Source of the DNA: Herpetospermum pedunculosum
Lineage: Eukaryota > Streptophyta > Magnoliopsida > Cucurbitales > Cucurbitaceae
Assembly: GCA_028017165.1 (NCBI GenBank)
Contig: CM051525.1
Location: 57,782,410 to 57,846,409, forward strand
Reading direction: 5' to 3'
DNA length: 64,000 nucleotides
The position numbers and the translations under genes are program-made. Below, piece by piece: positions 31,519 through 42,690 of the stretch. Position 1 is the stretch's first letter, and each line of letters opens with the position of its first letter. Below the pieces are notes generated by a model, which saw only the letters and a list, made by a program, of their open reading frames with translations, had not been told where the DNA came from and made no database searches.

Positions 31519-31777
31519 ATTAAATAAGAAATATAAATTCAATAAGTTTTTAATAAAATTTGATTAATTTTTTTAAAAAAAAAAAAATTAAATAATTAAT
31601 ACTCAATAAGCTAATCGAATGGGCCAGATCAAGTTCGGCCCAAACTCGGCCAAAACTTTGATCCAATGAGCCAAGTCCAAGGGCTGGGTCATGAGCCTAG
31701 AAATTGAAGGTCGGGTCGGAATTAAATAAGAAATATAAATTCAATAAGTTTTTAATAAAATTTGATTAATTTTTTTA
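31519..31777 (+). repeat. 202-bp tandem duplication, only in block A
   Basis: ATTAAATAAGAAATATAAAT starts at 31519 and again at 31721. The second unit is interrupted by the MULE at 31778 and resumes at 33723. Block B has one unit (about 58750-58950). Confidence 0.85.
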
Positions 31778-33713
31778 GGGAAATTTTTAAAAATAACTAG
31801 AAATAAAAAACTGAATTGAAAAATAGCTAAAAAAGTTTCATATTTTCATCTCATAACTACCCAATTTGAGGGAATGAAGTTCACAATTATCATCCCAATT
31901 ATACCCTGATATATACGCTTATTTACGGACAACCGACATAACTAATTTTAATTTTTTTTTATATTTATTTTAATTTCTAACAATCACGTTCATTCCTCCG
32001 TTTTTTAAGAAAATGTTTCTAACAACTAGATCCATGAATTTTGAAGAAAAGAAAAAATCTCTACAACTTAGATTTGAAAATGTTTAACAGCAAAAAAAAA
32101 AAAATACAAATTTATCTCACTAACAACTCTTCTAGATTACCCTACTAGATTCATGCATTTTGAAAAGAGGGGTTCATTATTTTTTTTTCCAAAATTGTAC
32201 CGAGACGAGAGTGGAGAGAGACTAAGATCCTTACTCACTTCGAAAATATGTCATTTTGGGAGTCGAAATTTCCAGCCCAATTCAAACGTTCAACGATGTA
32301 AAAGGTTGACGTAGATAGTTTTTTCTCAAGGTAGAGAGTTTCAAATGTGATAATCGATGGTTGTTTCAAATCAATTTGGAGGAGGGAAGATTTGCAAATC
32401 TCCTAATTCAATGTTGCAGGTAATGATACAATTGATTGAACGTTTTTCTGGGTAAACTCAACATGCATACCAATTTTAATGTTTTTTAGTATCATTTGTT
32501 CAATGCTCACGGATTAATGGTTTATGGTGTATATACATGTATATACTTCATATGATATACTTACATGTACATTGTTATAGATGTAACTACAAATATATAC
32601 TCACACTAGAAGTTATCGAGAACCCTCATGTTTATAATTTTCTTACCGTCTATGAACATTTTAAATTTTTTAGTATCATTTGTTCAATGCTCACGGATTA
32701 ATGGTTTATGGTGTATATACACGCATATACTTCATATGCTATACTTACATGTACATTGTTATAGATGTAACTACGAAGATATACCCACACTAGAAGTTAT
32801 CGAGGACCCTCATTTTTATAATTTTCTTACAACCGTCTATGAAGATTTTAAATTTTTTAGTATCATTTGTTCAATGCTCACAGAGTAATGGTTTAGGGTG
32901 TATATACACGCATATACTTCATATGATATACTTACATGTACGTTGTTATAGATGTAACTACGAATATTTAGTCACACTAGAAGTTATCGAGGGTGTCATT
33001 TTTTTAATTTTCTTACAACCGTCTATGAACATTTTAGTTTTTATAAACATCAATATGCTGAAAATTTAATTGCTTATATAATTTTCTTACGGGTTATGTT
33101 ATACTTACATGTACGTTCACCAATTAATGGTTTGTATATATACACATATACTTCATATGATATAGTTATATGTACATGTAACTTCGAATATATACACATT
33201 AGAAATTATCGAGAGGATCGTTATTAAAAAAATTGTCACAATCGTCTCTAAAAGTTTTAGTTTAAAAATTAATTTGAATTAATATTTCAGATTAGATTTT
33301 ATTGATTTTTGTTTACATGTTTCGATTTAATTGGTGGTTGTTATCTTGGTTTAACCATATCTTAATTTTTTATTATTTTTTACATGATTCTCTTAAAATA
33401 AATCTTTATTTTTCTCCGGATTCTTTTTTTAATAAATCATTATTTTCTCCTAAATTTTCTCTCGGAATAAATCTTCCTTTTTTTGTGGGGTTGAGTTCAA
33501 TGTTTTAACGTTCACATCTTTTTTATTTTTGAGTGTGATTAAATCTCCTTTTTTGTAGGTAGTTCAATAGTTAAATGACTGGAGGGTAGTTTCGTCCAAC
33601 TACCTTCTAAAGAAGTTTCTAATTATAGGAATTAGCTATTTTTCAACACAATAATTAGTTTAGCTATTTTTCATCATGCATAGCCTCGTTTGAGCTATTC
33701 TTGTAGTTGCCCC
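31778..33713. mobile_element. MULE-family insertion 2 (1936 bp), present only in block A
   Basis: Flanked by the 9-bp duplication ATTTTTTTA (31769-31777 and 33714-33722); block B lacks it. Ends: GGGAAATTTTTAAAAATAAC and, reversed, GGGGCAACTACAAGAATAGC. Internally it matches copies at 2173-3720, 36178-47700 and 61910-63279, including the 186-bp repeat array. No transposase. The target lies in a T/A run, which slightly weakens the target-duplication evidence, but absence from B supports it. Confidence 0.82.
32490..33250 (+). repeat. 186-bp tandem array in MULE insertion 2
   Basis: Three units containing TTAATGGTTTATGGTGTATA, GTACATTGTTATAGATG and the CCGTCTATGAACATT end, plus a diverged fourth. 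The open frames here are by-products of the repeat. Confidence 0.8.
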
Positions 33714-33722
33714 ATTTTTTTA

Positions 33723-34245
33723 AAAAAAAAAAAAATTAAAAAATATATACTCAATAAGCTAATCGAATGGGCCAGATCAAGTTCGGCCCAAACTCGGCCA
33801 AAACTTTGATCCAATGAGCCAAGTCCAAGGGTTGGGTCATGAGCCTAGAAATTGGAGATCGGGTCGGGCCGACCCAAGTCCAAACAGTGTCTTAGACTCA
33901 CTGGGCTTGAGCCTTTACTTATTCGGGCTGGCCTAATTAATGAGGCTGACTTAATACCAACATTAAATGGGGTAACCATAAGAATGTCTAAAACTTGAGA
34001 AGCCAACATGAAAAATGTCCAACACACTTTTTTGTTTTGGAATAATGTCTAAACTCTATATTTAGTAATTCAATTTACACAACAATGGACAAAACTACTC
34101 TTACAATTTTCTACAATTTAGAAATTGAATAAAATGATGTTGCAAAATTAGAAAATTTTGGGAGGAGAGAGAGAGAAATAAGGGATGGGAAGTTAACATG
34201 GACGTTGGAAAAATTGACAACTAATCAGTAGTTACATGGTGATAC
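33723..34245. other. Non-coding part of block A
   Basis: Continuation of the GGCCCAA-type repeat to about 33960, then AT-rich sequence. Copied at 58812-59335. Confidence 0.5.
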
Positions 34246-34252
34246 ACTTAAC

Positions 34253-34600
34253 ATATGAAAATGAATTCAACGTCCCTGTATACCTTACCTAAAGAAATGT
34301 TGTTGCTACAAATGGTTCTGAATGAAAATGAATTCAACGTCCCTGTATACCTGAGGAAATGTTGATGGTTGTGAATGAAAATGAATTCAATGTCCCTGTA
34401 TACCTGAGGAAATGTTGTTGCTACAAATGATTCTGCCACATTCAGGTGTATACAAGGCGGTATACAAGGCGGTAAACCCATCCCAGTACAGATAGTTCTG
34501 AATAAAAATGAATTCAACGTCCTTGTATACCTGAGGAAATATTGTTGCTGCAAATGGTTCTACCACATTCAGGTGTATACAAGGCAGTATACCCATCCTA
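34253..34600 (-). repeat. Degenerate 53-68-bp tandem repeat, block A
   Basis: GAAAATGAATTCAACGTCCC and CTGAGGAAATGTTG recur four to five times, interleaved with TTCAGGTGTATACAAGG. Block B (59345-59650) has fewer units. Confidence 0.75.
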
Positions 34601-34680
34601 GCTTTTGGGCACTCGCCAAATTCCAAATCTAGCTAAACTCAATGTTGGACAGTAAGCAAATATGTCAAAATCTCACAAAT

Positions 34681-35220
34681 TTAGCATTGGATGAAGTGAG
34701 TGGTGACTTTCAAAAGTTGAATAAAACGCTTGCAAATTAACAAAAAATTAAATCGAAAGGATTGCGGGTTAAAATCGATGTTCAACCAACCAAGACGAGA
34801 GATCGTCGGAGGAGGAGAAAACTTACCCACTGCCATGTCATGCCATCGCCGGAGATGCAACCAGAAGAAGTCTCCGCTGGACATGGGTGCGTTGTCGGAG
34901 ATGAGATCGGAGAGGAAGGGAGACGGAATGTGGTGACGATTGGAGAATGAGTCATGAGATGAGAGAGGGAGCGGCTGAATGAAGAAAAAGCGTGAGGAAG
35001 AGACAGAAGAAAAATAGTGTTTTTGTTTTGAGTATTTAATTTTTAAAACAATTTTCTTTTTGGTGTTTTTTTATTCTATTTTTTCTTGTTTTTTTTTTTC
35101 TGTTAGTTTCTTTTTTAAATCTTGAAATTTGAAAATAAATTGGGTATCATCTTTACAAACTTGAATGATTTAAATTTTTAAATATCAACTCTTCAAATTA
35201 ACCCCTATTTAATTAATTAA
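34681..35220. other. Non-coding stretch with purine-rich CGGAGATG repeats
   Basis: Short plus-strand frames (for example 34762-34950) overlap a GGAGATGAGATCGGAGAGG repeat; block B has an extra copy of this unit. No recognisable protein. Confidence 0.45.
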
Positions 35221-35224
35221 ATGT

Positions 35225-35480
35225 TACGACGAGGAAGGTTAGAGATTTAGATTTGAAGATTTTATTTTAGATTTCGAATACAACCCTATCATGATTATAA
35301 GAGGGTTAGAGATTCAAATGTAAGGATTTTATTTTAGATTTAGATTTAAGGATTTTAGATTTAAGGATTTTATTTTAGATTTTAGATTCAGATTTGAGAA
35401 TTTTAGATTTAAGGATTTTATTTTAGATTTTAGATTCAGATTTGAGAATTTAGTGTGATTAGAGGAGGATTAGAGATTCA
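35225..35480 (+). repeat. TTTAGATT-type tandem repeat, block A
   Basis: Units of GGATTTTATTTTAGATTT / TTTAGATTCAGATTTGAG, about six copies; counterpart at 60350-60540. Confidence 0.75.
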
Positions 35481-36177
35481 GATTTACGGAATTTATTTTA
35501 TTAAAAAAATATCTTATACGTGGAACGGTTGTTGGAGGTTAACGATGAAAGTTCATAGAAATGGTATTGATCATACCTAAATAGTAGGGTGGATAGAAGA
35601 ATGATTTGTTTGCTATATTTAGGTTTTGCACATCCCGAATACATTAAACCATAGTCAATGTCGTGGAGTATGTCTCTTTATATACCATATAGAAGTTGCG
35701 TGTGAATGCAACATTACGAAGGTATATCTGCAGGTACACATCACCGGCCACACATAACAGAAAATGGAAATTTCAGCTCCAATTAACGGTAACCAAACAC
35801 CTCACCCAAAAATATTTTGGTCTCCCATAATTTTAATTTAAAACTCTAAATTGTAAACTAGGAGAGAGGTAATAACTAGTACGGTTATAATGGGAACAAA
35901 AATTAACCACCCTCCCCATACAATCACTCTAGACATACCGTGCAAGGCATTCCCACTTTTAGACATTTTTCATTTTCACTATTTTAAACGAGACATTCCT
36001 CTCAATTCCCCGCATTAAATTCTCTCTCAATTAAACCCTTTGAAAACGCAAATTGTCACCAAAGGAGGAGTCAATAATTAAATTAAAAAATAAAAAACGT
36101 AAAAAAAATTAACAAATAAAAAAGATATAAAATATTCTTTAATTAAAGACCAAATTGTCACCAATGAATTAAAATTT

Positions 36178-36709
36178 GGGGTCAACTACAAGAATAGCTA
36201 AAATGAGACCATTTAAGTTGAAAAATAGCTAAACTAATTACTTGGTTGAAAAATAGCTAACATCTATAATTTAGAAACTTTTTTAGAATGTAGTTGGACG
36301 AAATTACCGCTCAGGCATTTCATTGTTGAAGTACCTAAAAAAAGATTTAATCCGAAAGAATTAAATGAAAAACAAAAAATGGTGAAACTCAAACTCAAAC
36401 TCCCTACAAAAAAAAAAAAAAGAGATTTATTGAGAGAGAATGGTGGGAAAATAAGAATTTATTCAGAAAGAATAAAAAATAAAGATTTTTTTTAGAGAGA
36501 ATTATGGAAAAAATAATTAAAAAATTAAGATATGGTCAAAACAAGGATAACAACAACCAATCAAATCGAAACATGTAAACAAAATTTAATAAAATTTAAT
36601 CTAGAATATTAATTCAAACTAATTTTTAACTAAAATTTTCATAGACGGTTGTGAAAAAATGATAATAAGGTGCTCTCGATAATTTCATGTGTGTATATAT
36701 TCAAAGTTA
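36178..36709 (-). mobile_element. MULE-family copy 3, outer part, split by the copia insertion
   Basis: Starts GGGGTCAACTACAAGAATAGC and continues across the copia element at 46828. Counterpart in C' ends at 63279. Confidence 0.65.
36705..36709. other. Target site duplication of the copia element (left)
   Basis: AGTTA, repeated at 46823-46827; a single copy is at the empty site 62753-62757 on the other strand. Confidence 0.95.
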
Positions 36710-38632
36710 TGATGGAGCGCCCATGGCACGCAGCGGAAGCGATTTTGGATCATGGACACTCTAATTTCATCAATTTAAACAAATAGAAACATGCAAAAGC
36801 AATGAAAAAGAGAAATTAGAACACATACCCTTGTCGTTCGTAATTCTCCAAATTCACCGCCAGATGCTCCTCACGAGCTCACCGAGCCTTCTCACGAAAC
36901 GTTCGTGGACCACCCACGGTAGTCCCGCTATCCTCGGGCCGAGAAACGGAGTGGTGGGACTCCTTTAATTCAAGAAAAGAGGGAAGAAGCTTCACTGAAA
37001 GAAAAACAATTTTTCTTCACAGAACAGAAGCTGAAGGAGAAGAAGAGATAGTGATAGAGAGAGAGAATCAAATTCTCAAATTCTCAAAATCGTATACCCC
37101 AGATGAATTTTTCTCAATTGAATCAAAATTCAATTTTTCAACTCAAATCACTTTTGTTCTCTCCTCTGTTGGCCCATAACATACGTAACAAACATATATA
37201 TATTTATATATACTAACATGTGTCTTGCTGCATGCAAGACACATGTATATATATATATATATATAAATATATAATTATTATTATTATTAAAAATAATAAT
37301 AATAATTTTATTTATTAAACATTTTAATAAATAAAAAATATATATATTTATTAATTAAACTTTTTAATTAATAAATATTATTTAATTCAATATCAAATAT
37401 TGATTAAATAATATAACTAAACTCGGTTTTTCATAAAAAACCGACTTTTTTCACATGAATCTCATTCATGTTTCAGGCCGATACCATATTTAAATCATAT
37501 TTAAATATGTCCATATTTAAATCATATTTAAATATGTCTATCCTTCTTCCACAAACCCGAATTTGAACGATTCAAATTCTTTTCTTTTCTTTTATATAGT
37601 TTCACGACTTTATCCGAGCTAGCCAGGAGAACCGTAAGGACCTACAGATCATGAGCTCCAACGATACGAGATTATCCGGTCAAAACTCTTTCAACCGAAC
37701 TAATCAACATTCGTTAACCCCCGGAGACTCCACTAAAGTCCAAGGGCTGCACTCTCCTCACTGTAGATATATTATGTCCTGTTGATATAACTATCATCAG
37801 TAAGTCGATCCTTCACAGGTCGTTCATAATCACAACGGGTCATATAAACCGTTTAACCCTTGTATTATATCTTGTTCCTTGAGTACCACTGACACCTCTA
37901 ATGAACAATTGATTTGTGGTCCAACCATCAAATCAGATTCCTCCCTGATCAGGAGAGGATGGGCCCATTGTTCAAGACCTGGAGTCAGCACTTAAGGGAA
38001 CAACCTCTCTACTAACCCTTAAAGCGGGTAGGAGTGAACTCCAATCTTGCTACAACTATGTCCCCAGCCACTTATTCAATCTTATCCCCAAGATGGTAGG
38101 CATATTGAGTCGGCGAACTGGCCACTCTCACCCGTACAAATCAAAGGATAAGGTTGAATAAACAGGAGTTCATAGTAAGCTCAGGATTGAGATCGAGTTA
38201 CCTAAGTCATCACATGAAAAAATCGGTCTTTACAGTAAACGGTGTTATAAAGAAAGAGCGATTTTATTTCTTGGTTCGGTCTTGTGCAAACTCATTGTAC
38301 ATGACGCCCTCACTCACATGTCTCTACATGAAACGATTCGAATCACATCGTTTTGTACTATACAAAGTGAGCCGCGTCCAATAGTGTCCCCAGGATAAGG
38401 TACCCAGCCTTATCCCTATACTATAGACCATTTTGGCTATCTACTTGAACTTGATTCACATTCATGTCACACATGAAGTTCAAGTACTCACACTACAGCC
38501 ATGGGTGTTAGTTATTGGTATAGGTTAATACAAACACAATTCACTAAAATTCAATAACAACTTTATTGAAATATAATATATACACATTCAAACAGTTTAC
38601 AAACTACGAGTTTTAGGACATAAAACCCAACA
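36710..38632 (-). repeat. 3' LTR of the copia element
   Basis: Plus strand TGATGGAGCGCCC...ACCCAACA, so TG/CA-bounded on either strand. Contains an AT-rich core at 37190-37420 and a 13-bp-stem hairpin at 37216-37246. A 76-codon frame inside is identical in both LTRs but has no support as a gene. Confidence 0.95.
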
Positions 38633-38643
38633 AACTCCCACTT
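38633..38643 (-). other. Polypurine tract of the copia element
   Basis: Minus strand AAGTGGGAGTT directly before the 3' LTR; the plus-strand DNA primer site. It begins 75 bases after the gag-pol stop codon. Confidence 0.85.
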
Positions 38644-38718
38644 GGACTAAAACGTCAGTGGAGTACATGCTGGTCGAGAGAACTAGAATATCAAATATCT
38701 AAAGTTTCTCCCACTGTC

Positions 38719-41700
38719 CTACTGAGCAGCTCGCAGCCCTAGACTTTCTAGGTGTCTCTCAAACACTTTAGCCGTGAGAGACTTAGTAAACGGATCAGCA
38801 ATGTTGTGCTCTGAGGCTACCTGTGTGACGATCACATCTCCTCGTTGCACTATCTCCCTGATGAGATGATATTTCCGCTCAATATGCTTTCCACGCTTAT
38901 GGCTTCTAGGTTCTTTAGAATTTGCCACTGCACCACTGTTATCACAATAAAGGGTGATTGGCAAGTTCATATTTGGAACAACTTCCAAATCTGTCAAGAA
39001 CTTCCTAAGCCATACAGCTTCCTTCGCTGCTTCGCAAGCTGCGACATACTCAGCTTCCATGGTGGAGTCAGCAATACAACCTTGCTTTATACTCCTCCAT
39101 ACTGTTGCTCCTCCGTTAAGAGTGAACACTGATCCTGAGGTAGATTTCCTGGAATCTATATCAGTCTGAAAATCAGAGTCAGTGTATCCTGCAAGGATCA
39201 AATCCTTCGCGCCATACACAAGCACATAGTCTCTCGTTCTCCTAAGATACTTGAGGACGTGTTTAACGGCTGTCCAGTGATCATATCCTGGATTGGACTG
39301 GAACCTACTGACAATTCCTACTGCATAACAGATGTCGGGTCTTGTACACAACATAGCGTACATGAGACTACCAACTGCAGATGCATAGGGAATTCGTCTC
39401 ATATCCTCAACCTCTTGAGGTGTCTTAGGAGACTGTTCCTTAGACAAGTGAATTCCATGCCTAAAAGGCAGCGAACCTTTCTTGGAATTCTGCATCGAAT
39501 ATCTTGACAACACCTTGTCAATATAAGATGCTTGAGACAGCGCTAGCACTTTGTTCTTACGATCCCTTAAGATCTGAATCCCTAGAACAAACTGAGCCTC
39601 TCCCAAATCTTTCATTTGGAATTGGGTCGCTAGCCAATTCTTAACGTCAGTTAGGAACCCTACATCATTCCCAATGAGTAGTATATCGTCTACGTACAAG
39701 ACTAAGAAAGCTACAACAGTATTGACTACTTTCTTGTAAACACAAGGTTCATCAATATTTTGTTCAAAGCCATAAGATTTGATCGCCGTATCAAACCTTA
39801 TATTCCAGGATCTAGATGCTTGCTTCAACCCATAAATGGATCGATTAAGCTTGCAAACCTTTTGCTCTTGACCCTGAAGTATGAATCCCTCTGGTTGAGC
39901 CATATAGATACTCTCCTCAAGATTACCATTCAGAAAGGCAGTCTTGACATCCATTTGCCAGATTTCATAATCATAAAATGTAGCAATGGATAAGAGTATT
40001 CTAATCGACTTTAACATGGCAACAGGAGAAAAGGTTTCTTCATAGTCCACCCCTTCTCTTTGGGAATAACCTTTTGCCACAAGTCGAGCCTTAAAGGTTT
40101 GCACCTTACCGGCTTGGTCTCGTTTTCTCTTGTAGATCCACTTGCAACCGATAGGTCTTTCACTATCTGGTTGGTCTACAAGATCCCAGACCGAATTGAA
40201 GTACATAGACTCCATTTCGAGATCCATGGCTTTAAGCCACTGGTCCTTGTCTATGTCATTCATTGCCTGTTTAAAGGTCAATGGATCCTCAACGCCATCA
40301 TCAGGTATGACGACTTGAGTTTCAGACAAGCCGATGTAGCGGTCAGGCTGTCTTACATCCCTCCCACTGCGTCGAGGCTTTCTCAACTCTTGAGAAGGAC
40401 CAGCCTGATCAACAACCTTTGTTGATCCGTCTGTAGCTTTCCTGGAAAATTCGGACAAAACAATTTTGCTCGACGGTTTATGATCTCTCATGTGGTCTTC
40501 CTCTAAGAACGTGGCATTAGTCGATACTAGTACCTTGTTCTCATGAGGATCGTAAAATAGACCACCTTTCGTTTCCTTGGGATAACCTACAAATAGGCAC
40601 AATTTTGAACGATGTTCCAACTTCTTTGGATTGGGTACTAGCACATGTGTCGGACACCCCCAAATCCTGAAGTGACGTAAACTACCTTTACGCCCTCTCC
40701 ATAACTCATAAGGTGTTTCAGAAACACTCTTAGAGGGAACCATGTTCAAAATATATACTGCAGTCTCTACTGCATATCCCCAAAACGAACTAGGCAAATG
40801 AGCATAACTCATCATAGATCGAACCATGTCTAACAGGGTTCTATTTCTCCTCTCGGACACACCATTCTGCTGTGGTGTTCCTGGCGCTGAGAGTTGAGAT
40901 ACTATTCCATGTTCTATCATATAGTCCTGGAATCTTAAATCCATATACTCTCCACCTCGATCTGATCGGAGTGTTTTTATCGATTTACCTAATGTGTTCT
41001 CAACCTCTGCCTTATACTCTTTGAACTTTTCAAGAGCTTCGGACTTATGATGCATTAGATAAAGATAACCGTACCTAGAATAATCATCAATGAAACTGAT
41101 GAAATATTCATACCCTCCTCGTGCTTTGACATTCAAAGGACCGCAGAGATCCGAATGCACGATTTCTAGAGGTTCTTTGGACCTATGACCTTTTTCAGAA
41201 AAAGATCGTTTGGTCATCTTGCCCTCAAGACAAGACTCACATGGCGGTAAAGAGTTGTCCTCTAAACGATTTAGCAGACCACTCTTAACCAATCTCCCAA
41301 TCCTATTGAGATTAATGTGGCCTAGTCTTAAGTGCCAAAGATAAGTACTTGGAGAAAGTTTCTGCCTTTTAGTTTGAGTCTCAGCTGTTTTAAACATTTC
41401 AGTGTTCAAAATAGCTTTGGCTTCGGTTGGTCTTAACACATATAAGTTGTTTTCAAGTTTCGCAGAACAAATACGTACACCTCTTTTGCTAATGAACGCT
41501 TCATTATGAACAAAAGATACTTCATACAACTGTTCTAACAAACAAGATATAGATACAAGATTCCTCTGGAAGGTAGGAACCAGGAGTACATTTTCTAGTA
41601 AAATGAAACTATCTCTATACAACAACTTTACAGCTCCCACTGCTTCAGCTGAGACAACCTCTCCAGTTCCAACTCTGAGAGTTATCTCTCCGCGAGAAAG

Positions 41701-42690
41701 TGGCTGCCAAGAACTAGTTTCCTGAAAAGAAGAACAAACATGGTTAGTAGCTCCTGAATCAAGTATCCAGGTATGACAATCATGTTCTACTAAACATGTT
41801 TCAACAACAAGTAAATCATATTTACCTTGTCTTTCTTTCTCAGCCTTTTTCTCTGCAAGATACTTTGGGCAATTTCGTTTCCAGTGCCCATCTACACCAC
41901 AATGGAAACATTTTCCTTTGTCTGTAGATTTACTCTTGCTCTTAGCAGTAGCAGGTGCTTTTCCCTTCCTTTTATCTTTCTTCTTCTTTTGAATACTCTT
42001 ATTCTTAATAGAAGAAAGTTCAGACCTACTCCCTGAAGACGACCCCTTTTGGAATTTCCTAGAAGTGACAACGTTTGCCTCCTTCTCTTTTCCTTTAGAA
42101 GTGTGAAGGGACTGATAGGTCTGTAGCTCGCTGAGGAGAGAAGTCAAATTATACTTTATTTTGTTCATTACCAAATTGGTTCTGAACTGAAGGAAACTCT
42201 TCGGAAGAGATTCCAAGATAAAGCTTACTTGACTTGACTCATTTATAATAGCTCCGTTTACTTCCGCCACATTGAAGTGGACCATCATGTTAAGGACATG
42301 CTCCCTAACAGAGGTTCCCTCCTTCATGCGAGAGTTGTAAACGAATTTGAGGGCTTCATGACAGACCGATGAGGACGGAAGTCCAAACATCTCCTGTAAT
42401 GAAGACATGATTTCTTTAGCAGAAACCATATCCTCGTGCTTCTTAGCTAACACATCAGATATGCTGGCTAAGATATAGACTCGGGCTTTATCATTAGCCC
42501 TTGTCCATCTATCATATGCTTCTCGAACAGTTCGAGTCGCATCCGAGCTAGGAGGGGGAGGACAATCCTCTGATAAGACGAACCTGAGATCATCTAGAAC
42601 GAGAATCGTATTCAAGTTCGACTTCCAGGTCGCGTAGTTATCGCCGGTTAACTTATCGGAAGCTAGTAAGTGAATGAAAGAGCTAGACAT
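38719..42690 (-). CDS. Copia gag-pol polyprotein, intact
   Basis: 1323 residues, uninterrupted. Gag about 1-255; zinc knuckle CX2CX4HX4C at 261-274 (C261, C264, H269, C274); aspartic protease DSGATNH from 311; integrase zinc site H453, H458, C484, C487 and catalytic triad D514, D577, E613 (35 residues between the last two, as in the family); RT with D914 in QMDVKTAFLNG and YVDD at 999-1002; RNase H with D1171, E1212/E1214 and D1250. These are the full set for particle formation, cleavage, reverse transcription and integration. Gag and pol share one frame, as in many plant copia elements. Start chosen at the first ATG (MSSSFIHLLASDKL), the usual copia gag opening. Confidence 0.97.
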   Translation of the reverse strand: MSSSFIHLLASDKLTGDNYATWKSNLNTILVLDDLRFVLSEDCPPPPSSDATRTVREAYDRWTRANDKARVYILASISDVLAKKHEDMVSAKEIMSSLQEMFGLPSSSVCHEALKFVYNSRMKEGTSVREHVLNMMVHFNVAEVNGAIINESSQVSFILESLPKSFLQFRTNLVMNKIKYNLTSLLSELQTYQSLHTSKGKEKEANVVTSRKFQKGSSSGSRSELSSIKNKSIQKKKKDKRKGKAPATAKSKSKSTDKGKCFHCGVDGHWKRNCPKYLAEKKAEKERQGKYDLLVVETCLVEHDCHTWILDSGATNHVCSSFQETSSWQPLSRGEITLRVGTGEVVSAEAVGAVKLLYRDSFILLENVLLVPTFQRNLVSISCLLEQLYEVSFVHNEAFISKRGVRICSAKLENNLYVLRPTEAKAILNTEMFKTAETQTKRQKLSPSTYLWHLRLGHINLNRIGRLVKSGLLNRLEDNSLPPCESCLEGKMTKRSFSEKGHRSKEPLEIVHSDLCGPLNVKARGGYEYFISFIDDYSRYGYLYLMHHKSEALEKFKEYKAEVENTLGKSIKTLRSDRGGEYMDLRFQDYMIEHGIVSQLSAPGTPQQNGVSERRNRTLLDMVRSMMSYAHLPSSFWGYAVETAVYILNMVPSKSVSETPYELWRGRKGSLRHFRIWGCPTHVLVPNPKKLEHRSKLCLFVGYPKETKGGLFYDPHENKVLVSTNATFLEEDHMRDHKPSSKIVLSEFSRKATDGSTKVVDQAGPSQELRKPRRSGRDVRQPDRYIGLSETQVVIPDDGVEDPLTFKQAMNDIDKDQWLKAMDLEMESMYFNSVWDLVDQPDSERPIGCKWIYKRKRDQAGKVQTFKARLVAKGYSQREGVDYEETFSPVAMLKSIRILLSIATFYDYEIWQMDVKTAFLNGNLEESIYMAQPEGFILQGQEQKVCKLNRSIYGLKQASRSWNIRFDTAIKSYGFEQNIDEPCVYKKVVNTVVAFLVLYVDDILLIGNDVGFLTDVKNWLATQFQMKDLGEAQFVLGIQILRDRKNKVLALSQASYIDKVLSRYSMQNSKKGSLPFRHGIHLSKEQSPKTPQEVEDMRRIPYASAVGSLMYAMLCTRPDICYAVGIVSRFQSNPGYDHWTAVKHVLKYLRRTRDYVLVYGAKDLILAGYTDSDFQTDIDSRKSTSGSVFTLNGGATVWRSIKQGCIADSTMEAEYVAACEAAKEAVWLRKFLTDLEVVPNMNLPITLYCDNSGAVANSKEPRSHKRGKHIERKYHLIREIVQRGDVIVTQVASEHNIADPFTKSLTAKVFERHLESLGLRAAQ

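Larger units (their letters stand above)
21547..35510 (+). repeat. Segmental duplication block A
   Basis: Colinear with block B (49477-60567), same strand, starting at AACATGTACCTTC in both. Rows compared by eye differ by a few bases per hundred or less. A alone carries the insertions 28483-31158 and 31778-33713 and a 202-bp tandem duplication at 31519. B alone carries a 1.47-kb tandem duplication and about 650 bp at 54270. Confidence 0.92.

Noticed and set aside
34681..34950. Short coding gene over the CGGAGATG repeats (also 59.7-60.05 kb)
   Set aside because: Frames shift between blocks A and B and the peptide is a translation of a purine-rich repeat.
38154..38384. 76-codon frame identical at 46344-46574
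   Set aside because: It lies inside the two copia LTRs; identity is due to LTR identity, not gene conservation.
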